Below are positions 1 to 8,388 of a stretch of 64,000 bases of DNA, piece by piece (within the stretch, counting starts at the first letter, position 1; the number at the start of each line of letters is the position of its first letter). Source of the DNA: Lactobacillus sp. ESL0791 (GTDB lineage Bacteria; Bacillota; Bacilli; Lactobacillales; Lactobacillaceae). Under the pieces are notes generated by a model that saw nothing but the letters and a program-made list of their open reading frames with translations, was not told the DNA's origin and made no database searches. A program made the translations under genes and the position numbers. The stretch is taken from contig NZ_JAQTHU010000001.1 of NCBI RefSeq assembly GCF_029433255.1, forward strand, positions 682,001-746,000, read 5' to 3'.

Positions 1-441
1 CTGGCTGACTTCAGCGGTTTATTAACGATTGCCGATGATTCTGGCTTGATGGTCGACCAACTTTTTGGCGCGCCTGGTGTTCATTCTGCGCGTTATGCCG
101 GTGATGAACATAATGATGCCAAAAATAATGCCAAATTATTAGCAGAATTGGGTGGCGTGCCGGAAAATAAACGGACGGCAAAATTTACAACAACGATTGT
201 TGCTTCAAAGCCGGAGAATTTTGATCGCGACTTAGTTGTTAGTGGTCAATGCCCGGGCAGAATTTTAGCCAGTCCACGTGGTGAAGATGGCTTTGGCTAT
301 GATCCCTTGTTTTATATTCCGGAAAAAGGCAAAACTTTTGCGCAAATGACGCTTGACGAAAAGAACGAAATTTCCCATCGCGGCAAGGCAATCAAGAAAT
401 TATTGGAAGAATTTCCTGCGTGGATTAACCAGTTTAAGTAG
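1..441 (+). CDS. XTP/dITP pyrophosphatase (RdgB/HAM1 family), 5' end outside window
   Basis: House-cleaning nucleotide pyrophosphatase that hydrolyses ITP, dITP and XTP to monophosphates and so keeps deaminated purines out of DNA and RNA; cytosolic. The frame is open from the first base, so the visible 146 codons are the C-terminal part of a protein that is usually about 200 residues. Seen: the metal/substrate motif ADDSGL near the start, the YAG segment, and GEDGFGYDPLF, all hallmarks of the family, ending in a typical SHRGKA motif. An internal ATG at 46 is not the start because the conserved DDSG motif lies upstream of it. The gene ends just before a hairpin terminator shared with the convergent mscS gene. 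Family assignment is firm. Confidence 0.93.
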   Translation: MADFSGLLTIADDSGLMVDQLFGAPGVHSARYAGDEHNDAKNNAKLLAELGGVPENKRTAKFTTTIVASKPENFDRDLVVSGQCPGRILASPRGEDGFGYDPLFYIPEKGKTFAQMTLDEKNEISHRGKAIKKLLEEFPAWINQFK

Positions 442-457
442 AATTCCGTACTAATAC

Positions 458-489
458 AAAAAGCCGGAGAAAATTTCTCCAGCTTTTTT
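458..489. terminator. bidirectional Rho-independent terminator
   Basis: Hairpin of AAAGCCGGAGAAA with its near-complement TTTCTCCAGCTTT, flanked by A and T runs on both sides. It lies between the convergent pyrophosphatase and mscS genes and can serve both. Confidence 0.8.
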
Positions 490-1303
490 AACCTGCTAAT
501 TTAATATTGTTTTCCTGTAAAATTTTGAGATATTTTTCTAGGTAAAGACTGTGGATTGCAGACTCTCTTCCAGGACTAACCTGAAAATGAATGGTAAAGG
601 TGACGGTTTGTGCCGTTTGTGTGGTGATACCGACAATTTTGGGTTCTTGGACAAGTGATCGCCTTTCAGGCTTGGTTGTCTTGTTTACTTGCGTGATTAA
701 TTTTTTAACCTTTGCAAAATCATCAGCAGCATTCAACTGCAAATCAAGATCGAGACCAATGCCGCCGTGGGCGAGATTCTGTACAAGGGAGATATTGCGG
801 TTAGGAATATAGATAGTTGAGCCGTCCGCGCCCTTTAATCTAGTCGTCCGCAGTCCTAGTTGGATAACGGTGCCTGTTTGACCGTTGATTTGCACGGTGT
901 CGCCGACATCGAACTGATCTTCACTCAGAATAAAAAAGCCGTTGACTAAGTCAGACACAAAACCCTGTGCCCCCATACCTAAGGCAAGGGAGAAAATTCC
1001 GGCACTGGCAAGCAAGGTGCCAACGGGGATACCAATGATCGAGAGGACACCGAATAAATAAAAGAAAATCACAGTGTACTGAAAGACACTATTGATTAAC
1101 GCTGTGACCGTTTTGGTCCGTTTGCTGTAGTTCTTTTTTCTGCGATCAAGGTAAAACTTGATGATTTTTTTGCCAAAATGAGAAATCAGATAAAAAACTA
1201 GAGTGGTTACCAGCAACTGCCAAACGATTGTTAAGAGGTTTTCACCAATTTTGTCCCAGTTGATATCGTAAGCATTTTTTCCTGAAAAAAGTTGTGTCTG
1301 CAT
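488..1303 (-). CDS. small-conductance mechanosensitive channel (MscS family)
   Basis: Membrane tension-gated channel that releases osmolytes on hypo-osmotic shock. The 271 residues show three hydrophobic segments (about 22-42, 70-92 and 93-125). The last is the Gly/Ala-rich pore helix, running into GMGAQGFVSDLVNGFF, and is followed by the MscS beta domain (EDQFDVGDTVQINGQTGTV). The length matches the short YkuT/YfkT-like channels of Gram-positives. ATG at 1303 is chosen because translation runs into TM1 directly from there. The gene stands alone, convergent with the pyrophosphatase gene and divergent from the DUF948 gene. Family is certain; the physiological channel class is inferred. Confidence 0.92.
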   Translation of the reverse strand: MQTQLFSGKNAYDINWDKIGENLLTIVWQLLVTTLVFYLISHFGKKIIKFYLDRRKKNYSKRTKTVTALINSVFQYTVIFFYLFGVLSIIGIPVGTLLASAGIFSLALGMGAQGFVSDLVNGFFILSEDQFDVGDTVQINGQTGTVIQLGLRTTRLKGADGSTIYIPNRNISLVQNLAHGGIGLDLDLQLNAADDFAKVKKLITQVNKTTKPERRSLVQEPKIVGITTQTAQTVTFTIHFQVSPGRESAIHSLYLEKYLKILQENNIKLAG

Positions 1304-1413
1304 TTTTAAGCCCTTTCCTTTATAATGTTTACTATAGCAGAAGATTACTTATAGATTGAGATAAAAGTGTTTTAATGATAGACTTTTTTTAGATGTTAAA
1401 TTGGAGGTAAAAG

Positions 1414-1839
1414 ATGGTAGTTTCTTTAAGTGCATTAGCAGGATTAATTGCTGCTGGCGTGTTTCTAATTTTAGTACTTTTCACTATCCCACTGCTTGTG
1501 CGGATGACAAAAGCAGTTAAAGAAGCCAATAAGGCGCTTCAGTCAACCGATGAGGCAATTAAGAAGTTGACAGATGATGTTGACGGCCTGCTTGATCAGA
1601 CTAGCAGCCTGCTGGATAAAACCAATTCATTGATGGCCGATGTTGATAATAAAATGCAAACATTGGATCCGGTAGTTAAAGCGGCTGCTGATCTTGGTGA
1701 AAGTGTTTCGGCGGTGAATGCTTCTTCGAGGAAGATGGCAAAACGCGTCAGCAATGCACATATTGGACGTACCGGCTTTGTTTCCTCCGTACTAACTTCG
1801 CTTTTGGCACGACGTAAACGCCGCCGGGGCGAAGATTAA
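1414..1839 (+). CDS. DUF948 domain membrane-anchored protein
   Basis: 141 residues: one N-terminal hydrophobic helix (about 8-30), then an amphipathic coiled-coil-like stretch (about 35-110) with repeated Thr/Ser/Asp/Leu heptads, and a very basic tail (RRKRRRGED). This is the DUF948 pattern, a family often labelled general-stress or membrane-associated with no known reaction. A strong ribosome site (TTGGAGG) sits 7-8 bases before ATG 1414. The stop is 17 bases before the YtxH-like gene, so the two are probably cotranscribed; both are single-span envelope-associated proteins. Function unknown. Confidence 0.82.
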   Translation: MVVSLSALAGLIAAGVFLILVLFTIPLLVRMTKAVKEANKALQSTDEAIKKLTDDVDGLLDQTSSLLDKTNSLMADVDNKMQTLDPVVKAAADLGESVSAVNASSRKMAKRVSNAHIGRTGFVSSVLTSLLARRKRRRGED

Positions 1840-1856
1840 TAAAGGAGATAAACAGC

Positions 1857-2222
1857 ATGAGTAAATTTACAAGTTTTTTAGTTGGTACTGTTGTCGGTTG
1901 CGCAGCAGGCTTCGTGGCTGGCTCACTTTTAATAAGCGATGAAAAAATTGATAGTTTGAAGAAGAAAGTCAAGGACAACAATACGGTTCAGGACCTGAAG
2001 AAGAAGTATGATAACGGTACCGAAGTAGTTAAGAACCAGTTATCTGCATTTTCTAAAAATGTTGAGGACGATTCGGAATTAAAAGACTTTGATGATATTG
2101 TCATTGATGATTCTAAGGATGATAAGCTCTCTGCAAATGATAATGCTGAAAAATCTGTTTCTGATATCGACAATGCGGAAAAGGAAACTAATTCTTCTTC
2201 TGCACCTTATCCAAATCTTTAA
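1857..2222 (+). CDS. YtxH-like domain protein
   Basis: 121 residues beginning with a glycine-rich membrane segment (about 5-25, VGTVVGCAAGFVAGSLL), typical of YtxH/YtxG stress proteins, followed by a Lys-rich helix and a strongly acidic, low-complexity C-terminus (many Asp/Ser). Likely anchored in the membrane with a charged tail. Ribosome site AAAGGAG precedes ATG 1857. Second gene of a two-gene unit with the DUF948 gene, followed by a hairpin terminator. No enzymatic motif is visible and the molecular role is unknown. Confidence 0.75.
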   Translation: MSKFTSFLVGTVVGCAAGFVAGSLLISDEKIDSLKKKVKDNNTVQDLKKKYDNGTEVVKNQLSAFSKNVEDDSELKDFDDIVIDDSKDDKLSANDNAEKSVSDIDNAEKETNSSSAPYPNL

Positions 2223-2236
2223 TTAATTGCATATTA

Positions 2237-2270
2237 TAAAAACTGCACCTCAAATTGAAGTGCAGTTTTA
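2237..2270. terminator. bidirectional Rho-independent terminator
   Basis: Inverted repeat AAACTGCACcTCA / TGAaGTGCAGTTT with A and T runs on either side, between the YtxH-like gene and the convergent pepQ. Confidence 0.8.
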
Positions 2271-2285
2271 GTTTGCCTTTTTGTT

Positions 2286-3392
2286 TTAATCTTTAAGCGG
2301 CAAAATTTTTAGTTCCTTGTCTGTGTGGGTGAATGGCTCGTAGCCGTTCTTGGTTACGACGCCGCAGTCTTCAATTCGCACGCCGGCAAGTCCTGGGATG
2401 TAAATTCCGGGTTCAATTGAAAAACACATCCCTTCTTCCAGCACCAGGTCATTGCCTTGAACAATTGACGGATATTCATGAACTTCCTTACCAATTCCGT
2501 GGCCCAGGCGGTGGATAAAGTACTGGCCGTAGCCGGCCTTAGTGATGATATCACGGGCGACACTGTCGAGTTCTTGGGCAGTAATTCCCGGCTTAGCTGC
2601 ATCAATTGCGGCCTGTTGAGCTTCCCGATTAACTTCATAGATTTCTTTTTCCTTGGCGCTAAGCGTGCCGTAGGCAACCGTCCTGCTGGAATCCGATGCG
2701 TAGCCTTCATGCATGGTGCCGAGGTCAAATAAAACTAGTTCGTTCGGCTTAACCTTACTCATTGTTGGGCCTAAATGCGGGTTAGCAGCATTAGCACCGG
2801 TCTGCACGATGGTTTCAAAGCTTTCATGCATGACGCCTTTTTGTAATTTTAATTGGTATTCGATTTGACCGGCAATATAACGTTCGGTAACACCGGTCTT
2901 GATGGCATCAAAACCAATTTGAAAGGCAAAGTCTGCTTCAGCACCAGCAGCCTGCAGTTTTTTGATTTCTGTTGGGGTTTTGTAGAGCCGGATTTTTTGA
3001 ATAAACGGTGACACGTCGGCAGTAAAATCTCCGGCTGGAAATTGTTCACGTAGATTTTGGTAGTGGGCAACGGACAAGAAGTCCTTTTCGATTGCCCAAG
3101 ATTGGTATTCCTTAGTTGTTTGTCTGACTTTGTCGGCAATCAGTTGCCACGGATTTTCTGAGTCGAGGTAACCATAAACGTTACCCTTCCATTCAGAATT
3201 TTTGGCTTCTTCGGCATTGAGGGCCGGAACAAAAACAAAGGGTTCAGCATCTTTAAAGGCCAGCAGACTAAAAATCCGCTCGTGCGGTTCCATTTCGTAA
3301 CCTGTAAAATAAGCAATAGTTGTTGGATTTGAGATGTAGGCGACATCGGTAGCAGTTTGCTGCAGCCATTCCTGTAATTTATCTAAATTCAT
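2286..3392 (-). CDS. pepQ: Xaa-Pro dipeptidase (prolidase)
   Basis: Cytosolic M24 metallopeptidase that splits Xaa-Pro dipeptides, the last step in using proline-rich milk or plant peptides taken up by Opp. At 368 residues it has the family's usual length. Seen: N-terminal creatinase-like domain (1-125) and the catalytic pita-bread domain with metal ligands in [18 protein letters not shown] (two Asp), [10 protein letters not shown] (His), and the Glu residues in SIEPGIYI and VRIEDC. ATG 3392 has AAAGGAT upstream. It is divergent from ccpA with a cre site between them, the standard Lactobacillus arrangement, which suggests CcpA control. A -10 (TATACT on the minus strand, 3426-3431) lies in the shared region. 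Confidence 0.95.
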   Translation of the reverse strand: MNLDKLQEWLQQTATDVAYISNPTTIAYFTGYEMEPHERIFSLLAFKDAEPFVFVPALNAEEAKNSEWKGNVYGYLDSENPWQLIADKVRQTTKEYQSWAIEKDFLSVAHYQNLREQFPAGDFTADVSPFIQKIRLYKTPTEIKKLQAAGAEADFAFQIGFDAIKTGVTERYIAGQIEYQLKLQKGVMHESFETIVQTGANAANPHLGPTMSKVKPNELVLFDLGTMHEGYASDSSRTVAYGTLSAKEKEIYEVNREAQQAAIDAAKPGITAQELDSVARDIITKAGYGQYFIHRLGHGIGKEVHEYPSIVQGNDLVLEEGMCFSIEPGIYIPGLAGVRIEDCGVVTKNGYEPFTHTDKELKILPLKD

Positions 3393-3466
3393 GTAAAGAT
3401 CCTTTCTGTATTACGCTTATTTAAAAGTATATCATGCTTTTTTATATGAAAAAATGAAAGAACAGG

Positions 3467-3480
3467 TGTAAACGCTCGCA
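3467..3480. promoter_or_regulatory. cre site (CcpA operator) between pepQ and ccpA
   Basis: TGTAAACGCTCGCA matches the catabolite-responsive element consensus TGWAANCGNTNWCA at every defined position except one (G for W at position 12). It lies in the divergent pepQ-ccpA region, as in other lactobacilli, consistent with CcpA autoregulation and control of pepQ. Confidence 0.75.
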
Positions 3481-3485
3481 ATGTT

Positions 3486-3513
3486 TTGCGAAAAATGGTA
3501 AATTAAATACTAA
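3486..3513 (+). promoter_or_regulatory. probable ccpA promoter
   Basis: TTGCGA (3486-3491), 16 bp, TACTAA (3508-3513), 27 bp upstream of the ccpA ATG and just downstream of the cre site. A weak -10, so a candidate only. Confidence 0.4.
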
Positions 3514-3540
3514 ATATTTTTAGAACTGGGGAAATGTAAA

Positions 3541-4539
3541 ATGCGTAAGCAAGAAATAACAATTTATGATGTTGCTCGTGAAGCTAAGGTTTCAATGGCT
3601 ACTGTTTCGCGGGTAGTAAATGGCAATACGAATGTGCGTAAGGATACACGCGAACGGGTAATGGAAGTAATTAACCGTCTGCACTACCAGCCAAATGCGG
3701 TTGCACAAGGACTGGCCTCCAAGCGTACAACGACGGTTGGCCTGATCGTCCCGGATTTAACCGACCTCTACTTTGCGGAATTATCCAAGGGGATTGACGA
3801 TATTGCACTGATTTACAAATACAATATCATCATCACCACGATCGAGAACCGGCTGATGAAAGAGGATCAGGCGATTCAAAGCCTGCTCAATAAGCAAGTC
3901 GATGGGGCAATTTATATGTCTGACCGTTTATCCAAAGAAGCGGCTGATGCTTTTAAGCGGACCGATACGCCGGTGGTTTTGGCAGGAACCAAAGATAACC
4001 GGCAGGAATTTGCATCCGTGACGATTGACTACCAAAAGGCTGATACTGAAGCATATAATTTGATGTATAACGATGGTAAACGCAATGTTGCCTTGGTAAT
4101 TGCTGACGCTAACGCAGTTGTCAATGCGGAAAATCGGCTCCCAGCATATAAAAAATTTATGGCTGATCATGATTTGGGTGAAGGCCACGTTTATGACAAC
4201 ATCAAGGATTATTCTGATGGCTATAACCTGTATTCACAATTGGTAAAAGATGGAATTGATGCCATTCTTGTCAGTCATGACATTGCTGCTGTTGGTATTT
4301 TGAATTCGGCAATGGATGCAGGCAAAAAGATTCCGGAGGAGATGGAGATTGTGACTAATGCAACCCAAATTGCTTCCGTTGTCCGGCCGTCACTTACGGC
4401 GATTAAGCAGCCATTATACGATATCGGTGCCGTTGCCATGAGGATGCTGACGAAATTAATGCGCGATGAAGAAGTGGCTGATACCCATATTTTGCTGCCG
4501 TACGAATTATTGAAAAAGCAAAGTACTGCAAATCAATAA
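3541..4539 (+). CDS. ccpA: catabolite control protein A (LacI/GalR family regulator)
   Basis: Global regulator of carbon catabolite repression; with HPr-Ser-P as corepressor it binds cre sites. 332 residues: LacI-type helix-turn-helix at about 5-25 (TIYDVAREAKVSMATVSRVV), hinge helix ending near residue 58 (PNAVAQGLASKRT), and a periplasmic-binding-like core thereafter with the usual VGLIVPDLTDLYF start. Length and opening sequence match CcpA rather than sugar-specific LacI paralogues, and the divergent pepQ neighbour with an intervening cre supports this. Monocistronic, closed by a strong hairpin. Assignment firm. Confidence 0.95.
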   Translation: MRKQEITIYDVAREAKVSMATVSRVVNGNTNVRKDTRERVMEVINRLHYQPNAVAQGLASKRTTTVGLIVPDLTDLYFAELSKGIDDIALIYKYNIIITTIENRLMKEDQAIQSLLNKQVDGAIYMSDRLSKEAADAFKRTDTPVVLAGTKDNRQEFASVTIDYQKADTEAYNLMYNDGKRNVALVIADANAVVNAENRLPAYKKFMADHDLGEGHVYDNIKDYSDGYNLYSQLVKDGIDAILVSHDIAAVGILNSAMDAGKKIPEEMEIVTNATQIASVVRPSLTAIKQPLYDIGAVAMRMLTKLMRDEEVADTHILLPYELLKKQSTANQ

Positions 4540-4542
4540 AAT

Positions 4543-4589
4543 AAAAAGAACGATTTCAAGTGAATGATGAACTGAAATCGTTCTTTTTT
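4543..4589. terminator. bidirectional Rho-independent terminator
   Basis: AAAAAGAACGATTTCA paired with TGAAATCGTTCTTTTTT around a 15-base loop, between ccpA and the convergent GDPD gene. Confidence 0.85.
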
Positions 4590-4591
4590 CG

Positions 4592-5965
4592 TTAAAACTG
4601 GTAAATAATTTTGCCGGTTTGCTTGACTAATTTAGTATATGACGGTGTGACCGGAACCGGCTGCTGGAAGACAAGCAGGGCAATATTGGTGTAACGGCTC
4701 ATCCGGGGCAGTCGGTTATATTCTTGGAAATCATGATTGTCAAAAAAGCCGTAAAAGAGAACGTCTTTAGCCTTGACCCAGCCAAGTTGAGTATACAGCC
4801 ACATGCTCTTAGGACTGCCGTTGAAATTAATAATTTTGAAAATTTGGTCTGCTGGCAACACCTTGGTGCCCTGGGACTGGTTATCGGGATAATAGTAAAG
4901 CCGAACCATTTTACCGGGCTTGGCAATGAGCTGCTTATTTTCATACGGCATGATGTCTTTTTCCGTTAAATCAAGATTGACAAATTCTGCAGAAATAAAT
5001 GTTTTTTCGGCAATTTGGTAGTAGAGGTGGTCATGTACCCGCACACCATACATGACGTTTAATTTTTGTCCGGGATATACGAACCTTTTTTGCATGATTC
5101 TGACATACGGATTCATCATGATTGGTGTCTTGTCCTTGCCAAAATATATTCCGGTGCGGTGAATATCATACTTTCTGGTGTTTTCCTTGGCCAACTTATA
5201 TTTAAAACCGGTAGCCGGGAAATTGGTGACAACTCCGTCAACATTTTTGTTGATCAGCCAGTGCCACAGTTGCGGTGATTCATCCATCTCGGCCCAGACG
5301 TAAACCTGCTTGTCTAACAGGTGGAGCCAATGAATCAACCAAGAATGATTTTGAATAACATCTGATGAGACGTTTACCGCATTAATTTGGGGCAAATTGC
5401 TGAAATTCATCCGTTTGAGGCTGCCGACAATCAAAATCAGATAGGCATCCGGCATTAGCTCGCGCAGCTTAAAGAGACTGGCAGCAGAAAAAGAATGGAT
5501 CATGACTCGCTTCTGCATATGGTATTTGCTAATCGTTTCCGCGATTTTTTCTTCTAGTTCGTATGAGGGGTCGACGCTGTGGTCAATTTTAGTTTCTAAA
5601 ACAAATTTTGCATTTGGTTTGTTTTTATAATACGAAAATAACTGACTAAGCGACATAACGTGCTCACCATTATCATAGGTTAATTGGCTGAGGGCCCGCC
5701 AGTTATTTTGTGTTACAATTGCATGTGTGTGTGTGACGCGGAAGAGGTCATCGTCATGTGAAATAACTATCACGCCGTCCGCAGATAGGCGCAGATCGAG
5801 TTCGACATAGTCGGCACCCGATTTGAAAGCGGCGTTGTCACTTTGAATTGTTTCTTCAGGATACTTGCTGGGGTCACCGCGGTGGCCGACAACGGTAAAT
5901 CCGCTCATTGTTAAAAAGATTAAACTAAAAAAAAGGGCCAGAAATAATTGGCTTTTACGTTTCAT
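4592..5965 (-). CDS. secreted/anchored glycerophosphodiester phosphodiesterase with C-terminal SH3/SLAP-like region
   Basis: Probable extracellular GDPD, cleaving glycerophosphodiesters from lipids or teichoic acid to glycerol-3-phosphate plus alcohol. 457 residues: N-terminal hydrophobic signal segment (about 5-22), GDPD barrel (about 25-255) with HRGD...PEET, the metal/acid pair in YVELDLR, HDDDLFR, and the late VDGVVTNFP. The remaining 200 residues are not catalytic. They contain repeated Tyr/Val-rich stretches (RFVYPGQKLNVMYGVRVHDH, LYYQIAEKTFISAEFVNL) that resemble SLAP or bacterial SH3 cell-wall modules, which is inference. No clear signal-peptidase box is obvious, so it may stay membrane-tethered. 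Confidence 0.85.
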   Translation of the reverse strand: MKRKSQLFLALFFSLIFLTMSGFTVVGHRGDPSKYPEETIQSDNAAFKSGADYVELDLRLSADGVIVISHDDDLFRVTHTHAIVTQNNWRALSQLTYDNGEHVMSLSQLFSYYKNKPNAKFVLETKIDHSVDPSYELEEKIAETISKYHMQKRVMIHSFSAASLFKLRELMPDAYLILIVGSLKRMNFSNLPQINAVNVSSDVIQNHSWLIHWLHLLDKQVYVWAEMDESPQLWHWLINKNVDGVVTNFPATGFKYKLAKENTRKYDIHRTGIYFGKDKTPIMMNPYVRIMQKRFVYPGQKLNVMYGVRVHDHLYYQIAEKTFISAEFVNLDLTEKDIMPYENKQLIAKPGKMVRLYYYPDNQSQGTKVLPADQIFKIINFNGSPKSMWLYTQLGWVKAKDVLFYGFFDNHDFQEYNRLPRMSRYTNIALLVFQQPVPVTPSYTKLVKQTGKIIYQF

Positions 5966-6051
5966 GTGTACAACCCCTATCGCATATTACAATAGCATGG
6001 TTACACTTTTTTTTCTATATTTTCTGTTTATTTCAAGTTAGGTGTGGTTGA

Positions 6052-6384
6052 ATGGCTGAGCAGTATGAAGAATTGGATTTAATTGAAGAGATAACGCGTA
6101 ATGACGGCAGCAAATATTTTGAGATTTCAAATATTGACCAGAACGGAATTGCCGAACTGGCTGTTGATCATGATATGATCAAAAACGTGCGGATTTTGCA
6201 GTTGAATATTCCGCGGACCAAAGCATTAGTCACTTACGAAGAGTACATCAACCAAACTTACCAGCTTGAAACTTTGACGAACGAAGATGATTGGAAAAAC
6301 CCGCAGTGGGTCGAATGGAAAAAGCCTAAGGGCAAAGTAGCTGATGCGTACCAAATGATTCTTAAGTCCAATCGAATAGGCTAG
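6052..6384 (+). CDS. hypothetical protein, 110 residues
   Basis: Not recognised. A soluble, mildly acidic protein without signal peptide or membrane segment, containing LDLIEEITRNDGSKYFEISN at the start and a Trp-rich segment (DDWKNPQWVEWKKP) near the end. The start ATG 6052 lacks a strong ribosome site (AGGTGTGGTTGA upstream). It ends 17 bases before the metallophosphatase gene and in the same direction, so it is probably the first gene of that operon. The frame uses ordinary lactobacillar codons, so it looks real. No function is proposed. Confidence 0.65.
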   Translation: MAEQYEELDLIEEITRNDGSKYFEISNIDQNGIAELAVDHDMIKNVRILQLNIPRTKALVTYEEYINQTYQLETLTNEDDWKNPQWVEWKKPKGKVADAYQMILKSNRIG

Positions 6385-6401
6385 AAAGCAGCAACAAATA
6401 A

Positions 6402-7796
6402 ATGGAAACAATCCGTATTTTACATACTAACGACCTTCATTCACATTTTGAACATTTCCCTAAGATTGGCCGCTACTTGAAAAAGGCGCAGGCCGATCAA
6501 AGCGTTGACCAAGTTTATACTTTTGATGCCGGGGACTTTATGGATCGCTCGCATCCTCTGACCGACGCAACCAAGGGGCACGCCAACGTAGAGCTGATGA
6601 ACAGCTTTGGCTATGATGCCTTGACAGTTGGCAATAACGAGGGTATCTCTAATTCTCACCGGGCGCTGGAACATTTATTTGATCATGCGGCTTTTCCTGT
6701 TGTCTTGGCTAATTTACGTGAAGAAAATGGGGACATGCCCAAATGGGCGCTGCAGGCTAAAATAATTACGACCAAGAAGGGGACAAGAATTGCGCTGATC
6801 GGTTTGACTGCTGACTATCCGTTGTCCTATGCCCCTAATCACTGGCACGTTTTGTCGCTTAAAAAGGCAATGGACAAGGTATTACCGCGACTTGAAGGCC
6901 AGTACGATGTTTTAATTTTGCTGACCCATATTGGGTTACGGTTTGATCACTGGCTTGCAAAAAATTACCCAATTGATTTAATTATTGGCGGTCACAGCCA
7001 TGATCTGCTCAGAAATGGTGAGTTTGATAACGGCACCTGGATCACGCAGACGGGTAAGTGGGGTAATTATGTTGGCGATATCCATCTGGAGCTTGATGCA
7101 CAGCACCGGGTGAAAAAGCTTGTTCCGAAGGTAATTGCAACGGCAACTTTACCAGCTTTGCCGGAAGATGAGACGGTAGTTCAGGCATACCGCGATCGGG
7201 GCCAAAAAATATTGTCTAAGGAAAAGGTAGCCGAGCTGCCGGAAAAATTTGCTGACAATCGGCAGGCAGCCATTAAAATTTCACTCGATGCAATTGCTGA
7301 CTTTGCTGGCACGGATATTGCCATGCTTAGTTCGGGTTTATTTTTGACACCGTTTAAGGCTGGAATCTTAACCAAATGCGATTTGCAAAAGGCGTTGCCG
7401 CATTCAATGCACGTTGTGCGTTCAACGTTAAAGGGCAGCGATCTTTGGCGGCTCGTGATGGAAATCGAAAAAAATCGCCATTATCTGGATCATTTTCATT
7501 TGCAGGGGATGAGTTTTCGAGGCAAGATTTTTGGACAGATGCAGTATAAGGGCCTGCGCTTTGACCATCATACTAAAAAGGTCTATGTTCATGGAAAAGA
7601 AATTGATTTTAATCAGGAATATCGCCTTGCGGTTTTAGACCATTATGTTTTGGTGCCATTTTTCCCGACGCTGGCAATTGTTGGCCGCAATAAATTTCTT
7701 TTTCCAAAATTTTTGCGTGAAGTTATCGGTGATTATTTGACGAAGAAATATCCAATTAACACGGGAAGTGAAGAAGATGACAGGCGAAAACTATAA
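6402..7796 (+). CDS. YunD-like bifunctional metallophosphatase/5'-nucleotidase
   Basis: 464 residues of the UshA/5'-nucleotidase superfamily without signal peptide, like B. subtilis YunD, so cytosolic. N-terminal calcineurin-like domain with the two-metal site motifs: HTNDLHSHF (about 7-15), DAGDFMDRS, VGNNEG (Asn where secreted nucleotidases have GNHE, as usual for YunD), LTHIG and IGGHSHD. C-terminal substrate domain from about 270. Likely hydrolyses nucleotide or related phosphomonoesters; the natural substrate is unknown. Overlaps the next gene (YutD-like) by 20 bp, indicating a cotranscribed yunD-yutD-HAD-TIGR01906 unit, an order common to lactobacilli. Confidence 0.87.
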   Translation: METIRILHTNDLHSHFEHFPKIGRYLKKAQADQSVDQVYTFDAGDFMDRSHPLTDATKGHANVELMNSFGYDALTVGNNEGISNSHRALEHLFDHAAFPVVLANLREENGDMPKWALQAKIITTKKGTRIALIGLTADYPLSYAPNHWHVLSLKKAMDKVLPRLEGQYDVLILLTHIGLRFDHWLAKNYPIDLIIGGHSHDLLRNGEFDNGTWITQTGKWGNYVGDIHLELDAQHRVKKLVPKVIATATLPALPEDETVVQAYRDRGQKILSKEKVAELPEKFADNRQAAIKISLDAIADFAGTDIAMLSSGLFLTPFKAGILTKCDLQKALPHSMHVVRSTLKGSDLWRLVMEIEKNRHYLDHFHLQGMSFRGKIFGQMQYKGLRFDHHTKKVYVHGKEIDFNQEYRLAVLDHYVLVPFFPTLAIVGRNKFLFPKFLREVIGDYLTKKYPINTGSEEDDRRKL

Positions 7797-8388
7797 AAGT
7801 AATTCAGCACAAACCGATGAACGGGATTCTGCTGCGAAACGGGAGAATAAATTTCAAAAAGAGCAGCCTGTGCGTCATTCGTTGGCTAAGGTTGCGCAAG
7901 ATGGAACGGAATTGAAAATAAATAACCAGCTCTATAAGGTTTTGCTTAATAAAAATGATGCGTTGGATACAGAAATGCTGCGCAAAAAGTATGATCCGTA
8001 TCTTGACCAATATGACTTTCTAGTAGGGGATGTTTCTAGTGACCACCTGCGCCTAAAGGGCTTTTTTCAAGAAAATGTCAGGGCAGCGCTTGACAAGAAG
8101 GAGCAGACAATTGCTGATTATTTGTTTGAATACTGCAATCCTGGTGGTCCATATTTTGTCTTGCAGTTAGTTACCCCCGTGCACCAATATAAGACGCATG
8201 AACGTAAACGCCATGGCCGTTTTTCGTCTCAGCATTCACGGTACCGGAAAAATAATACGGGCAATAATTTTAAAAAGCGGCGTGTTCACCAAACAAAATT
8301 TAAAAAGAAAGAAACAGTTGCGGTCAAAAAAGAACACGGAAATCATCATTCTTTTGTTATTAGAAAGAGAAGGGGCAGTAATCAGTGA
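7777..8388 (+). CDS. YutD-family protein with basic C-terminal tail
   Basis: About 203 residues. The central part (about 35-125: YKVLLNKNDALDTEMLRKKY, YDFLVGDVSSDHLRLKGFF, IADYLFEYCNPGGPYFVLQ) is the YutD/DUF1027 domain, of unknown function. It is followed by an unusually basic tail (about 130-203) rich in Lys, Arg and His with near-repeats such as KHERKRHGR and KKRRVHQ, suggesting nucleic-acid binding (inference). A GTG at 7768 is in frame but has no spaced ribosome site; ATG 7777 has GGAAG 8 bases upstream and is preferred. Overlaps yunD by 20 bp and the HAD gene by 4 bp. Confidence 0.78.
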   Translation: MTGENYKSNSAQTDERDSAAKRENKFQKEQPVRHSLAKVAQDGTELKINNQLYKVLLNKNDALDTEMLRKKYDPYLDQYDFLVGDVSSDHLRLKGFFQENVRAALDKKEQTIADYLFEYCNPGGPYFVLQLVTPVHQYKTHERKRHGRFSSQHSRYRKNNTGNNFKKRRVHQTKFKKKETVAVKKEHGNHHSFVIRKRRGSNQ

